Source of the DNA: Brachynemurus nebulosus
Lineage: Eukaryota > Arthropoda > Insecta > Neuroptera > Myrmeleontidae
DNA length: 64,000 bases
Reading direction: 5' to 3'
NCBI GenBank assembly: GCA_035578155.1
Contig: JAPWDM010000023.1
Span: 2,666,001-2,730,000 of the forward strand
Position numbers and translations under genes: made by a program. Shown piece by piece: positions 1 to 30,377 of the stretch (its first letter is position 1; the number at the start of each line of letters is the position of its first letter). The notes beneath the pieces were generated by a model. It was not told the DNA's origin. It ran no database searches and saw only the letters and a program-made list of their open reading frames with translations.

Positions 1-3000
1 TTGTTACGCGAAAGTGTAGGGAAATTACAAAATTACTTCCAAGTTATGACTTTCAAATATTTAAACACACAAAAAAAGCACTGGCGAGCAAAATAAGGCA
101 ACTTTTAGGAAAAAATTTAAAATACAAATTTACAATGGAAAATTTTTTCCGAAATTTTAAATACACCGTTCCACTACCTAAAATTTTAAAAATTTTAGAA
201 GTTAAGGGGGGCGCAAATAAAGTTTCACGCACCGGGCGCCAGTTATGCTCGCTACGCCTCTGCAGGTGTTACAAGTTATTCATTCATTAAAAAAATCAAA
301 TCATTATATTCTTTGTGTTTAATCAATTTTTTAATTATATGATTAGAAGTAGGTATTGTAAAACTATTTCAAGTAATTCAGAATAAGATGTGTGTATGTT
401 TTAAGGCAAGATTTAGAGAAATATGTAATAGTTTATGAGCAGAATTGTGGGTGTAATTTACACATACTTGTTTTGATAAAAAAAACTGTAAAAAATGTAA
501 AAAACTAAATTTTTAAATTTAATGGATATGTAAGCGTTACTGATGGTATTCCATATTTGCTGTTGAAGTATTTGCTATATTTGCAAAGTAAAAATTAATA
601 ATTAAGTAGTTTCAAAATTAAAAATATAAATGGGGACAAACAGGAAAAAAAGGTTAGTTTTGATAGAATAGTTTATTCAAGAATTCAACATTGAAAAGAA
701 ATTTTTCTACTCCTACTATTAAAAGTAACATTTTGCGCACGGCTAACTATATGAAAAAATTAACAAATGCCCACACAATGCGGAAATAGCCGTGGGAAAT
801 TATTTCCCACGGCTTAATATAATAAAAAAGTGGGCTCTGTCTTTGATTTAACATTTTATAATCTACATAATTAATACTAAAAATATACATATGTAAGTTG
901 ATTATTTATTATTGTTTCCATAGTTTCAAAGTATGCTTTTGAAAAAATTTGAACATCTTATCACTGACATTATAAATTTAAAAAATTTTTACTACTTATT
1001 TAAATTTTATTTTAATTATTTATGTTAAATATTACGAGAAAAAATGTGCTCGTAGAAAAAGTATAGTGTAAAATACGTGGGAAAAGCTTATTGTACAATA
1101 TACTATTATTTATTCAGTTAAATTTTATTAAAGGTACATATCAATCATCTTCATCATCATTATCATCAGTGATTTTATTGTTATTATAATTTAAAGAGAG
1201 ATAAATATGTAGTAGTTTTTTTGATCTGTCAAAACTCAGTTTGTTAATTAGGAAATTGAAAGCTTTGTAGTGAGTTGTGGATGGCCTTCCACCAGCAGAA
1301 AATCATTTTTGTGTCGACATTTTGTTTACACGTTTTTTCATGTGAACTTATAAACAAGTAATAACCGTCAAAATAAATTGTTTGTCAGTGAAATGACCAA
1401 TGATTTAAGTATTTTACATTTTTTACAATTTCCTACAATTTTTTACGGTTTCTTACAGATTTTTACATATTTTACAATTTTTTACATAAAAATGTAAAAA
1501 ACTGGCGTATTCAGATCAATAATAAATTGGTTAGTATTTTAATTAAATCAAATACTTGAAATATTTAATTAAATAAAATACTTTACTTAAGTTTACAATG
1601 CTTAGTTATAATCATATCAAATTTTTATGGGACCACTTGGAGAGCTTTATCTACTAACCAAAAAAAGAATGGCGTAAATTGGCCCTGAAATCTGGGAGAA
1701 ATCAGTGTACATACATAAAAAAAAAACATACGGATTGAATTGAGAACTTCCTATTTTTTGAAGTCGGTTAAAAATATTCTGCAATTTTACAAATTTTTCG
1801 TTGTAAAACTAAAAAATTATGAAATTAATATAATTTAACGTAAGTTTTTAAAAAAATAAATAAATGAATATATAAAAAAATAAAAATTAAAATATCCATG
1901 TTAAATTAATTGTTTAAAAATACAAAAATCCATAAACAAGGTCAAATGAACAAGCTGCCTATGGACGCGACATCCAATGTGACGTAAACAAACGGAAAAA
2001 AAACTATAGAGAAGCTGCATGATCTTTGAATTACGACACTAGCATTCATGGTGGCTATATTTAGCATTTTTTAAATGAAATAGTTTAATGTAAGTAGGCT
2101 GTTTTGAATTTAAATGTTTGTCATTTTTATGCAAAATGTCAAATAGTAAAAATACAGTTATTATAAAAAGCGGTTTTCTAAATGTCCAAGTGGGTGATTT
2201 ATGTGATTCTTCTTACAAAAAAAGAAAAAACTTGTGTCAAAATGGTCATGTATATATGACCTTCAAGAAAAAACCGGTGTACCAAGTGTTATAACGGCCA
2301 GCGACAAACAAATATAAAACTTTAACTCAATGGCTGCCAAATAATTTTTGTTTGTAAAAGACAGGTTTAAAAACATTGATAAAGAGAGAAAATTGTTTAC
2401 ATTTTATCTGCGTACTTCTGGAAATATTTTATTTTAATTGTAAGATTTTTGTTTCCTTCATAAAATATAAACATTGTTATGTATGTCTTGTAAAGTCGGT
2501 ATTAAACTAATACTTGGAACATGTAATAATTTTTTTAAAATTATTTCAGATGTCATTATGATATTCATTTTAAGTAAAATCCATTCTACAAAAACTTAAG
2601 TAAAGAGAATGAAGAAACCATTATCTACCATTCTTATAATTTGACATTCCCACTTTGTGTGTATAGCACAATATCTTACGTATTTTTAATTTTATAAATT
2701 ATAATAATATAATACTGCCTTTATAAGAAGCGTACGTGCATGAATACCTGCTGCCGATCAACCCTACTGCAATGTTGCCAACGTCGCCAATGTGTTTTTA
2801 TAGTTGACAATGAATGTCGATTTGAATAATTTATTGATTTCGTATAATATGTAATACATACATATTTAGTCAAACCTTCGAAAATTTTTTTGCTAACAAT
2901 AATAAACAAATTTTTTCATGTTCTTATAGTATACTATAAATTCAATTATGTTAAAACATTCAATAAAAATTATTAGAAGCAAATTTTATATATTTCTGTA

Positions 3001-5987
3001 AATATTTATATATAAAATTATCCACAGTATTATTTTTTTATTATTATTTCATTTTAAAGCAAGTTGAACAACTAGAGAAGTATCAATTTAACTTTAATTT
3101 AACATTTTTTGGAAAAAATTTTTATTAGAAAATAACCCGTGTGGATTTTTACTGTACTTGTAATTTATTTTTATTATAGAATTCAGAAACAATATTTTTC
3201 AATTTAAACCATTCCAGTGCAGCTTAAAAATATCAAAATGATTAATGACTTTAAAAATATAGTCTTGCCTTTTGTTGCAAGATATATTTCCCTCTTTGTT
3301 TCCTTTGGCATGTTAACATGCCAATGGCACTGAATCGGTTAATGTAATGTAACTATTAAAGTAAGTGGCTAATTATGCATTTTTTTTTAAAAAGATTTAA
3401 TTTAAAATTTTAATAATAAACAAATATTTATCTGAGCGGTTACAATGTTTCATTGGACGTAGTGAATTTATCTGTTGTATTTAAAACAACAACAATAACT
3501 TGTAAAAAACTTATTAATTGACTTACAGAGATGTCACTAGTGACAATGCAGGTTCTCTGCATTTACTTTATTTAATATTTATATGTTAAAATTATGAATA
3601 TTAATAATAAGTAATAATTAATACAAAAGTATAAACTTGTTAATGAATTTATGTGAAAATCTATGGTTACAAAAAATTTGCGCTGACGTGCTCACGCATG
3701 TACGGCAGGGTGTGGCGTCCGGAACCTTGCCGGAACGCTAGAAAAAGTGAATTTTTGAGTGCGAGTTTGGAGCGTTGTATCTCTTCACCTGTACAAGACA
3801 GACACGTGCTCTCGCGGACTTTTTAATGTATCTATCACCGTTTTCGCTACGTAAACGGTGAAAGGTCAAAAAACGTTATTTATAAATTTTTAAATATATA
3901 AAAAAAAAACATTTCCGGGAGTTCACATTTTGCACAAATGTACTCCTCGGCAATCCCTACAAGAATCTCTTTTTAAAAAAATTTATGTCTATTCTAAAAT
4001 TAATGTATAGATAAAATTTAGTGCTATTGGACTATTAAATTAGTAAGCAGGATAGAATGGTTATTTAAATGGGAAAAAATTCAGCACGTCACATTTCAAA
4101 CATATTTTTTACTTTTTATTGACAAGAAATGATGGTAAAAAAATGTTAAAAAAATTAAAAATGAACTACCTCAAACTTTTTTGTACTTTTTTGTGTCCGT
4201 GTCTCTTATATTATAAACCAGCAATAGTTACTTAACATAGTTTGGCCCCAGTATACCTCATAATTTTGCTCAAAAATTTTCAAGTCCTAATGAAAATGCT
4301 CGCTATCCTCACTACTGACGTTTTTGATATTTTCAGAAAAGAAATCGAGGTATAATTGCAAGAAACGAATTTTCAGGGAAATATTGACACCCATTCGTTG
4401 AAAATTATGTAACAAATCGGCAACTAATTTTCGATTAATTTATTTTTTTGTTACCTAGAAACTTTTGGATAACAAGTTATAATGAATTCCAGAAAACTTC
4501 TTCAGTATTCGAAATACTGGCTTCAAATATCTCATCCTTTAACATTTTTTTTTATTTGCGGTCCGATGAAAACACCTTTCTTAAGTTTCCCCTCAGAAAG
4601 ACCAGAAAAATTGTTTAAAGGTTGCACTAGTATTGTCTAACGCCTTGACAAAATTTTTAATTAAACCTAATTTTATGTGAAACGGCAGTGGAATAATTTT
4701 TTGTAGGGGTATCAGAAACACTTATGTTTTATATTAATTTTACCAGGGATATCTCCTGTTGAGAGATCAGGATTTTGAAATAACAAGAATAAACTTCTTT
4801 GAGTGATTCCGTTATGAGATATCATTTCTTAGATATAATAAGTTCACCGCAAACGTAACAAAAATGGTCAGGATGCATTAAAAATAATCTTTTTGACATT
4901 TTGGAAACAAATATCTATTTAACTGAACGTCACACTGTATCGAAATTTAAGAATAAATTAAAAAGAAACTTGTGATTGTGAGTAGTCGAAAATAAAATGT
5001 GTTAATAATTTTAAACTCTGAGGTGATAAAAATAAAAAATATATATGTTTGCGCTTAATTGTTGCAGTTAAATAGAAAAATTTAAAATTCATTGAAAGGA
5101 CAAAAATTTGTTATTATTTTGTATGTTTATTGAAAGGGTTCCCTATTCAATTTGTATGTTTAAAACAATGAATATAATATTCACTTATATTAATTTATTT
5201 AGACTAGTTTAACATATCAACCACTTACTTTTTTTTAACAGTGTATGTTTTTTCTTTTCTTGTTAAAATTTAAGGTGACAGTTTTATTATAAGAATGTTT
5301 TATGGGGCGGTAATAGCCGGCTTTTGGATATCAATTGGGTATGTATTTTGTTCACAATACACAATCGTTTATTGCAGGCAATTTTATTTTCACTACTTAA
5401 TACACCGACGAATATTGTTATATTTTTTTCCTGTTCCACTTACTACTAAGTTGTTCTACTTTGTAAGTTACTAAGTTGTTATCCTAACTAATCTACTTAC
5501 TACTAATCTAATTACTACTAATCTACTTACTTAGGTGTGAACAACGCTATAATAAATAAATACTCATGTCCATCCAGTAAAGAACCATCATAAATAACCT
5601 TTTTTTTCGTTTTTAAAATTTTTTCAAAGATTTTATGATAATCATAAAGTGCCCCAGTATTCTAGGGTAAGGCCATCCAAAATTACTATCATGTCTCTAC
5701 ATTAGTAGTTAGGTATTGTGCAATATGATATTGACATTTTTAACGAATTTCCGGATGGAACATTCAGCTATTACAACCACTGTTATAGTGAGATTTGAGT
5801 CCCGCTAGACTAAATTTTTGTTTAGTACAATAGTGAAAATAATGTTAAAAAAATTTTTCCCCCGATTTCTATACAATGTTGGTATACCTTAAACAAAACC
5901 TTAGTTTATTATAAAAGTCAGTAAAAGATAACGGCACACATAATATATAGTAGAGTTTCGATCAACCGTTATCTTAGAAACTGGAAC
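1..5987. other. AT-rich stretch without a recognisable gene
   Basis: No convincing exon, RNA gene or intact transposon was found on either strand; open frames are short and of low complexity. A patch at about 3675-3865 is noticeably richer in G and C than its surroundings and contains CG-rich words, but no frame or repeat boundary could be assigned. The first 265 bases hold a repeat-like tail (gggcgc-type words near 205-262). Confidence 0.5.
1656..1772 (+). repeat. Fragment of a dispersed insect repeat
   Basis: The stretch contains an AT-rich 'catacata' run followed by 'attgagaacttcc...ttttttgaagtcggttaa'-type sequence. I associate such tails with a dispersed repeat seen in many insect genomes. 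This is recognition from memory, not a search; family and boundaries are uncertain. Confidence 0.35.
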
Positions 5988-6755
5988 TAGGGATTGTAAA
6001 TTTACCGAGTTTTTCATTTACCGGTAATTCGGTAAATTTTTTTTGCAAAACCGGTTACCGGTAATTTATCTGTATTTTTTAAAACATGGAAGATATAAGA
6101 ATAAATATTAGAAAAAATAAAAAATAAAAATGTAAAATTATTTTATTAAGGTCATTATATACAGTATACAAAATAAGATTAAAATTATCTAAAAAAAATT
6201 TTATCTGTTTGATTTTACGACGTTGTAGGTATCTACAGCTTCCTTCACATAAATATACCGCCCATTGTTATTGTTTATTGAAAAAATAATTTTAAATTTT
6301 GTTAAATAATCATAAAATATGAATCAATTATAACTACCTACCTGTAATAAAAATTTACTTACCGCTTCTTACAATGTAATTATTTAACGTAATGTTTAAT
6401 TATTTTGGAAAAAGTACAGCTGATTTAAATAATATGTAACTAAATACAAGGAGGACGCTTTATTGCCTATATATGCATTTTAAAACTGACCATTGTATTG
6501 TGCGATTTTATTGTATCATAGAATAGTTTATTATGGATACACAGTAAGGGGTAATTCGACTGTGTACATTTACGTCCAATGAACTTAATCATTCTTCTAT
6601 GAAATAAAATGAACTTATAAAAATTTTCAAATATATTATTTTTAATTTATCGAATTACCAGAAAAAAATCAGCGATTTACCGGTAAAAAATTTAAGGTTT
6701 TTTTAGTAATTTACCGGTAAACCGTTTTACCGGTTTACCGGTATTACAATCCCTA
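5988..6755. mobile_element. Non-autonomous hAT-type DNA transposon (MITE)
   Basis: A 768-bp element with inverted ends starting TAGGGATTGTAAATTTACCG and ending ...CGGTATTACAATCCCTA. It is flanked by a perfect 8-bp direct duplication ACTGGAAC (5980-5987 and 6756-6763). An 8-bp duplication and YAGNG-like ends are the hallmark of hAT elements. Both subterminal regions carry several copies of the palindromic word TTACCGGTAA, probably transposase-binding repeats. No transposase frame is present, so it would need a helper. The perfect duplication suggests a single, little-disturbed insertion. Confidence 0.85.
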
Positions 6756-6763
6756 ACTGGAAC

Positions 6764-7921
6764 TGTGACGCTTAAGGCGGACCACTAGTGTGACGGCCTG
6801 AAAAAAAGGTGCTTTTTGGGAACTTTTTTAAAGAAAACTACTTTATGGAATGTTTTAATATTTTAAGGATATATTCGCTGATATATAATAAATTCAAGAT
6901 AAAATTTTTGGACAAAAAAATTGAAAATTCAATGAGTTATTCGAGATCTCCCAAGGCTCCAAAAAAAAAAATAAAAATAGTTCCCCACTGCTGCAGTGAT
7001 AGCGACCTTCACAGTGCCTGAAATCGAAAAAACCAAAAAGCCTATTAAACTAGAAAGAATTTCCCGTGCCGTGAACTTCAATCGAAAAAGAAAGTTCAAA
7101 TTTAATAAAATGGCGGGTTTTTAAAAAAAGTTTCAAATTTTGCTCGAAAATTTGATGATTTTTGGCCTGCGAAAATTTCATCTTTTATTCGATCGGAAAA
7201 CTGGAGGTTCATGGCATGAAGAAACATATATAAAAGAAGCTGCAATAAGAATCAAATCGATCGGATGATTTGTCTTCGAGTTATAGCTGCAGCAAATTTG
7301 AAAATGTATTTTCCCTTTATCTTACCTTTTAGTTTTAATCACTGAGAATTTTTACTAAAATAATTATTTATGATGTACTCGGTGCCGCGACTAGTGATTT
7401 AAAGAATGTGTAAACATACCCCATGTGCCTTGTGTAAGTTTTCCCCTTCTGCATATTTTCAACAAAACATAACCTACAAATTTTTTAATGAGATTAACAT
7501 TTAACAAACTATCTTAAAATAAACGTAAAAGAACGGCCTAACAAGATAATCCATTATGAATTGTGAAGATCTAATAGTATGATTACTATTCACACTAACA
7601 TAGTGGTGTAAAGATTTACTCATTTCAAAAAAATCACAAATTCTGCTTTACGTTGTTTGTTACTAATAGTACTGGGTTGAAAACTGACGTGCTTGCAAAT
7701 GTCTCGTGCTTGCAAATGTCATCGTATTGATGGAGCTCATATTAAAGCTATATTGAAGCGTATTGATGGAACCTTCAATACGTATTGATCAATGCATATT
7801 GATCAATATATTGATCGTCTAGGGGGTGCTTTAGGAGGGATATCTGATTTAGGTGACCTCTGTTTGAAACTTTTTATGTATCTAATATTTCCCTATTAAT
7901 TGAAATAATTATTTATTACAG
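6764..7921. other. Upstream region of CYP4 gene 1, no clear exon
   Basis: AT-rich sequence between the hAT element and the first recognisable CYP4 exon. It should hold the promoter and first exon of the gene or intron sequence, but I could not identify an anchor exon in the right phase. A short 'ttgatcaatg/cattgatcaa' palindromic cluster lies near 7775-7815. Confidence 0.3.
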
Positions 7922-25360
<17,439 letters not shown>

Positions 25361-25614
25361 TTATGTTTTGGTTGTTTTTTGAAATCACTTTTTTTTTATT
25401 CATTTTTGTAAATTCATTAAAAATTATTAAATTTAAATATTTTGTCTTGCTTGAACAATTTTCTGTTTTTTGGATTAACCTTACGGAAATGTAATATGAA
25501 ATGTTACTATAAAGAATTTGCCAAGTGAGTGTTAAACACGCATTAAGTCAGGATTCCTCAGTGGCTAGAGATTTTTACAAATTATAAAGCATTTGAGTAT
25601 ATTTTCAGACTTAA

Positions 25615-26686
25615 CCTCCTCGTTCCAACCGTCGACCATAGTCGACATAAAACAACATTTCGTAGGAAATTTTTATTACCCCTTTAGAGTGGGTTGACAG
25701 CACTGACAGGAGTACCACTGTCTTCCTCATGGATAGCAGCACATTACAGAATTTTTTTAGTTGAATCCACGTTCATTGTTGATATTCCACAGCAGTTTGA
25801 AAATAGCGCATCGCTACAAAGGGTTAGTCCTCAGCGTCTTCGTGCATGTAAATATTTTTTTAGTATATCAAATAAATTATTTTCAAATATGTGGAGGTTA
25901 ATATGTTATTATGAATGTCCAGAGAAGGAAATTAGATATTTGTTTAGAATATTTCATGAGTTTGGTTGTCATAGTAACGCCAGAAACTTTTATGTCTACT
26001 ATAGTCGACATTTGGAAACCGACTACGTACTAATTAAAAAAATATGTTTATGTAAGTAAGTACATTTCTGAAGATATTTTCAATATGGTTACAGAAAAGG
26101 CCAATCGTAGCTATATTGAAAAAAGGGCGCCCGCTAATTTCAAATAATGAGCAGTCAAAAAGGTTTTTTGGTGCCTCCATCAATATGTCAGTAATGGGAC
26201 TTCCAAGACAAGAATGTACTATCATTCCAAAACAAAGGTTTTTTCAATTGCAATCTTGCCCAGAGACCAATTTTTTGCTATCATGAGAAATTTAAAAGTT
26301 GTTTATGACAATGAAGTGACTCCAGAGGAAAAGGCTGCTTCCAAATGTTGGAAAGTGAACCCTCTTATAAATGTATAAACCCCCATATGTTCATTATCAT
26401 TACAATAATTATTATTTTGTAGTTATTAAACATGTTTTCCATTCATCTATTGTGTTTTCTTAGCCAACTATTTCCATAAATTCTTAAGAAATTAACATTG
26501 TTTTAGATGTCAATTGAGTAAGCGTAATTCCAAATGTCTACTATAGTCGACGTCAAGTATTTTCAGTAAAAAAAAAAAACAAAAAAAAAACAATGTGGTT
26601 TTTTTTATTTCTTTTAATAGTAATGAACATAAATTTTACAAAAAATCAAAAATTTGAAAAAAAAAATTTTATTTGGAATGAGGAGG
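25615..26686 (+). mobile_element. Decayed piggyBac-type transposon
   Basis: Inverted ends CCTCCTCGTTCCAA (25615) and TTGGAATGAGGAGG (26673-26686), one mismatch. The left side is preceded by TTAA (25611-25614), the piggyBac target site; the right side has TTAT, probably a mutated TTAA. Inside, 26160-26385 encodes pieces of the transposase in drifting frames: FFGASINMSVMGLP, then RDQFFAIMRNLKVVYDN ending in a W-K-V-N-P-L segment. These match the conserved block ahead of the catalytic domain of PGBD transposases. The catalytic DDD part is missing. Palindromic GTCGACCATAGTCGAC-like words recur near both ends. It lies 254 bp after the stop of CYP4 gene 1. Confidence 0.75.
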
Positions 26687-27154
26687 TTATATTTGTAAGT
26701 ATCACTTGCACATGTGTTAAGGTGATATTTTAATTTCCTATCTTTTAAGCAAACACATAAATTTTAAAGGTCAATATTTTCCGAATGAAGTTTAATGATG
26801 GGAAGTGGTTAAAGAAACCTAGACTACATTTTGAAAGAACTTCCGGAATACTATTTGCGCAAGTACCACTCACACTTGACGACTTTAATTTTGATATTAT
26901 AATCTTTTTTTTTTAAATTAAATATATTACCAGTTGTTAATACTTAGATAATAAAATGTAATCAGTATATGAAGAAATATTTATTATTTTTTAATCCTAT
27001 TTTAATTTAGTATGCAGGGGGATTAAAGAATACATAGGCAGTGTAACTTTCATCAAAATATATTATTGTATGGAATAATCGAAAAGTATTCCTCGAAAGA
27101 ACATAGTCATGTAAGAACTTGGCATGAAAATATTCGCGGTAAGGAATATGAGAG

Positions 27155-27250
27155 TAAGTACCGTATTTTTCGGCATATAACGCTCATCTTCATCACAAAA
27201 AATATTGTCATAATTTCGTGGTGCGCGTTATACGCCGGATATAAAACTGA
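27155..27250. repeat. Short MITE-like repeat with inverted ends
   Basis: 'ccgtatttttcggcatataacgc' at 27162 is matched in inverse by 'gcgttatacgccggatata' at 27225. This end sequence is one I associate with dispersed animal DNA-transposon remnants. The two ends enclose only about 45 bp. Confidence 0.45.
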
Positions 27251-28099
27251 GTTCTGTAAAAATTATGACGAATTTATTTTAATATTATATATTTTTCTCT
27301 TAATAGTAGCGTAAAAGCCCCCATTATGGAACGGTATCTAATACTGGAACAGTTTTGACATTTACATATTAATGAAGTTATTTCTGAAAAAAAAAAAAAC
27401 GTTTCATAACAAAACTTATTATTAAAGCGAGGAATTGTAGTGTAGTATAAATCATTATGTCAAAAAATTGAATCCTTTTCCAGGAGCGTAAAAACAAGTA
27501 TGAGGGGTTAAAAAATGAAAATAAACTGTAATTTAAAAACTATAGTCATTTACAAATTTTAATTGTTATTATGTAAATGCAAAGGAAAATGATACTTTCA
27601 GTGAAGTGTAGCACACCTTTTAACATTTATTAATTTTCAACAAAACAGTAGTCAATACTGGCTAGATGCCTAGATGTTAGCTGCAACTAATAATTAAAAA
27701 CCAATAACCAAAATACTTTTTTGCAACTAATGACTGAAAAATTCAACTACTAGTATTAACTAATAAGTAATTTAGTTTTTAGTTGTAGTTGTTAGTTACA
27801 GGACCGGACTAACCCTGAATGTCGCCCTAGGCACCATGAAAAATGCCGCCCCCACCTTTTGCTTGAAAAGAAGAAAATCTTAATTTTTCCTACTTTTTCC
27901 AACTTTCTCTTAAAATTATCGCAAAAAAGGCAGGAAAATATTATTTTATTCTCTGATTGTTTACTGAACATAAAAACGTAATAAACAAACATGACTGACG
28001 ATATAAAAAATCACAACCATAAGTTTTAAAAAATTGAATCCTATTTGCAATCTATTTTCGATCGAAAGATTTTGATAACAAAAATTTATAGTAGATGTT

Positions 28100-28960
28100 A
28101 TATATTTGAAAGAATATTTCTTTCCTTACATCATCCATTTTGGAAATATCGTTATTTTCGATATCGATAATTTTCGATAACGAAAAGTAGGTTTTAATAG
28201 TCGCAATATGTTCGGAACACCCACAACTTGCTTCGCTTAAGCCTTCAAAAATTTCGTTATTTTTGAGCTACGACGCACCGTTTAGGAGATATTTACGATT
28301 AAAGTTTTCGATTGCGAAAGTTAACGAAAAGTAGTTTTTTTAAAACTTGTTCTATTACTGACCAGATCTATGGGACTAACAGAGCCTAAATTAACTAGTT
28401 ATAACCAATTTAGGACAAGTTACGCGGTATCGATAATTTTCGATACCGAAAAGTAGGTTTTGACAGTCGCAATCCGTTCGGAATACCCACAACTTGCTTC
28501 GCTTAAGCCTTCAAAAATTTCGTTATTTTTGAGCTACGACGCACCGTTTAGGAGATATTTACGATTAAAGTTTTCGATAGCGAAAGTTAACGAAAGGTAG
28601 TTTTTTAAAAAATTGTTCTGTTACTAACCAGGTCAATGGGACTAACAGAGCCTAAATTAACTAGTTTTAACCAATTTATGACAAGTTACGCGGTATCGAT
28701 AATTTTCGATAACGAAAAATAGGTTTTGACAGTCGCAGGACGTTCGGAATACCCACAACTTGCTTCGCTTAAGCCTTCAAAAATTTCGTTATTTTTGAGC
28801 TGTGACGCACCGTTTAGGAGATATTTACGATTAAAGTTTACGATTGCGAAAAATAACGATTTGTCATTTTTTTAAAAATATACTATCATTGACCAAATCA
28901 ATAGGACTAATGGAGCCTAAATTCATCAATTATGACCAGTTTATAATAAATAATTCTTTA
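28100..28960 (+). repeat. Three tandem copies of a 266-bp repeat
   Basis: The word TATCGATAATTTTCGATA recurs at 28162, 28428 and 28694, exactly 266 bp apart each time. Monomers share 'cccacaacttgcttcgcttaagcc' and 'ttaggagatatttacgattaaag'. The array lies inside the TA-flanked element, immediately before the 102-bp array. Differences between monomers are a few point changes. Confidence 0.9.
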
Positions 28961-28964
28961 TCTT

Positions 28965-29790
28965 TGCTAGTTCTCGAACAGAACATTCTAAAACTTTTGT
29001 TAAATATCTTTATTTAGCTTCTATTTCAATAATTCTTCTAATAGTGATATTGGTTTTTCGACATCTTTATTAACTTTCGAATAGAAACTTTTGTCAAATG
29101 TTTTCACCTGTATTTAACTTGTTTTTCGATGACTAAACAAATGGTGAAGTAAATTTTTCGATATCCTTGCTGATATCCAGATAGAACATTCTCGAACTTT
29201 CGTTAAATTTCGCTACATGGATCCTTTTTTAACTAACTAATCCGATAGTGAAATCAAGTTTTGGATATCTTATCTGATTTTCACATAGAATATTCTAGAG
29301 CTTTTACTGAATTTCATTTTTTGGTCACTTTTTTGATGAACAATCTAATGGTGATGCCAAATTTTCAATAATTTTTCTTTTTTCCAAAAAAATATTCTAG
29401 AACTTTTGACGAATTCTGCTATTTGGACACTTTTTTGATGCCCAAACCAATGGTGAAGTCGGTTTTTGGATATATTTTCTATTTTCAGAATAGAATATTC
29501 TCGAACCTTTGCCAAATTCCGTTAATTGATCGCTTTTCGATGAAAAATTTGGTGGTGAAATCAGATATTCGATATTTTTTCTAATTTCCAAAAAGAATAT
29601 TCTAGAACTTATTCGAAATATCGGTACTTGGTTACTTTTTCGTTCGTCAATCCATTGATTAAGGATTTTTTATGTCTTTTCTGATTATTGAAAGAATATT
29701 CTAGAACTTTTGCCAGATTTCGCTATTTAAGCATCTATTCGATGACCAACCCAGTGGTGAAATCGAATTATGTAATAGTTTTAATTTATC
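28965..29790 (+). repeat. 102-bp HSE satellite, array 2 (eight monomers)
   Basis: The GAATATTCTAGAAC core or a close variant lies at 28981, about 29084 (degenerate), 29184, 29288, 29390, 29493, 29595 and 29694, spaced 99-104 bp. The remainder of the monomer alternates 'cttttgyyaaattt', 'tgatgacyaayc', 'aatggtgaartc' and 'tttttcgatatctt'. Several cores are perfect nGAAnnTTCnnGAAn triplets. The same satellite flanks the truncated Gypsy copy at 10360-10861. Confidence 0.9.
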
Positions 29791-30377
29791 TGTATCTTTG
29801 TACAAGGAATATGTCCTCATAAAAATTTACAAGACACGCTCCTCTCATATATGTTTTTTCAACAATTCAATTTTTTGACAGGATGATTTATAGTTTTAGT
29901 GTATGGAAAAAAATTTTTTCTTCAGTTAGATGTTTACATAACTCACATGCAGTTGATCAAATTAAACTGTGTTTGTTCGTCGCGCGAGCGATGTTACAAA
30001 CTTTAATTGAGCGACTATGTTATTTATATGAAATTTAATTGTTTTCAAAACAAAATATATTTGTAGAGTACCTCTTTAGTTCGTGCCACAAAAACTATAG
30101 AGCGCATTTAGAAAAAAATTATAAATGTACTTATGAAACATAGATAAATTATGTGCCGCTTCTAACGAATGGTGAAACGTTTTTCCGGCAATTTTTGACA
30201 GGATAATTTATTACCTGCACTATGAATCCTCGCATTACTTATTATTAATAGAATGATTATTTTTCAATTTAAATTCACCTCGCATTTAATGTTTTCTTAC
30301 TTAATTAAAAAAATAAATATGTAAATGTCAAAACTGTTCCAGTATTAGATACCGTTCTATAATGGGGGCTTTTACGT

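Larger units (their letters stand above)
27309..30377. mobile_element. TA-flanked DNA element carrying two tandem arrays (copy 2)
   Basis: A 3,069-bp element. The left end GCGTAAAAGCCCCCATTATG and the right end ...ATGGGGGCTTTTACGT form terminal inverted repeats of about 55 bp, extending through 'aacagttttgacattta'. TA precedes and follows (27307-27308, 30378-30379). It belongs to the same family as the 802-bp element inside the Gypsy copy. Its interior holds three 266-bp repeats followed by eight 102-bp HSE monomers. No transposase frame is visible. The TA duplication suggests mobilisation by a Tc1/mariner-like enzyme. Confidence 0.7.

Noticed and set aside
5295..5338. Possible first exon of CYP4 gene 1 (MFYGAVIAGFWISI followed by GTATGT)
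   Set aside because: Hydrophobic and followed by a donor, but it leaves two bases over while the next exon needs one, so the frame would be lost; also no matching exon before gene 2.
6809..7021. 70-codon frame after the hAT element
   Set aside because: Low-complexity Lys/Phe/Ile content, no motif, no splice context fitting the P450 gene.
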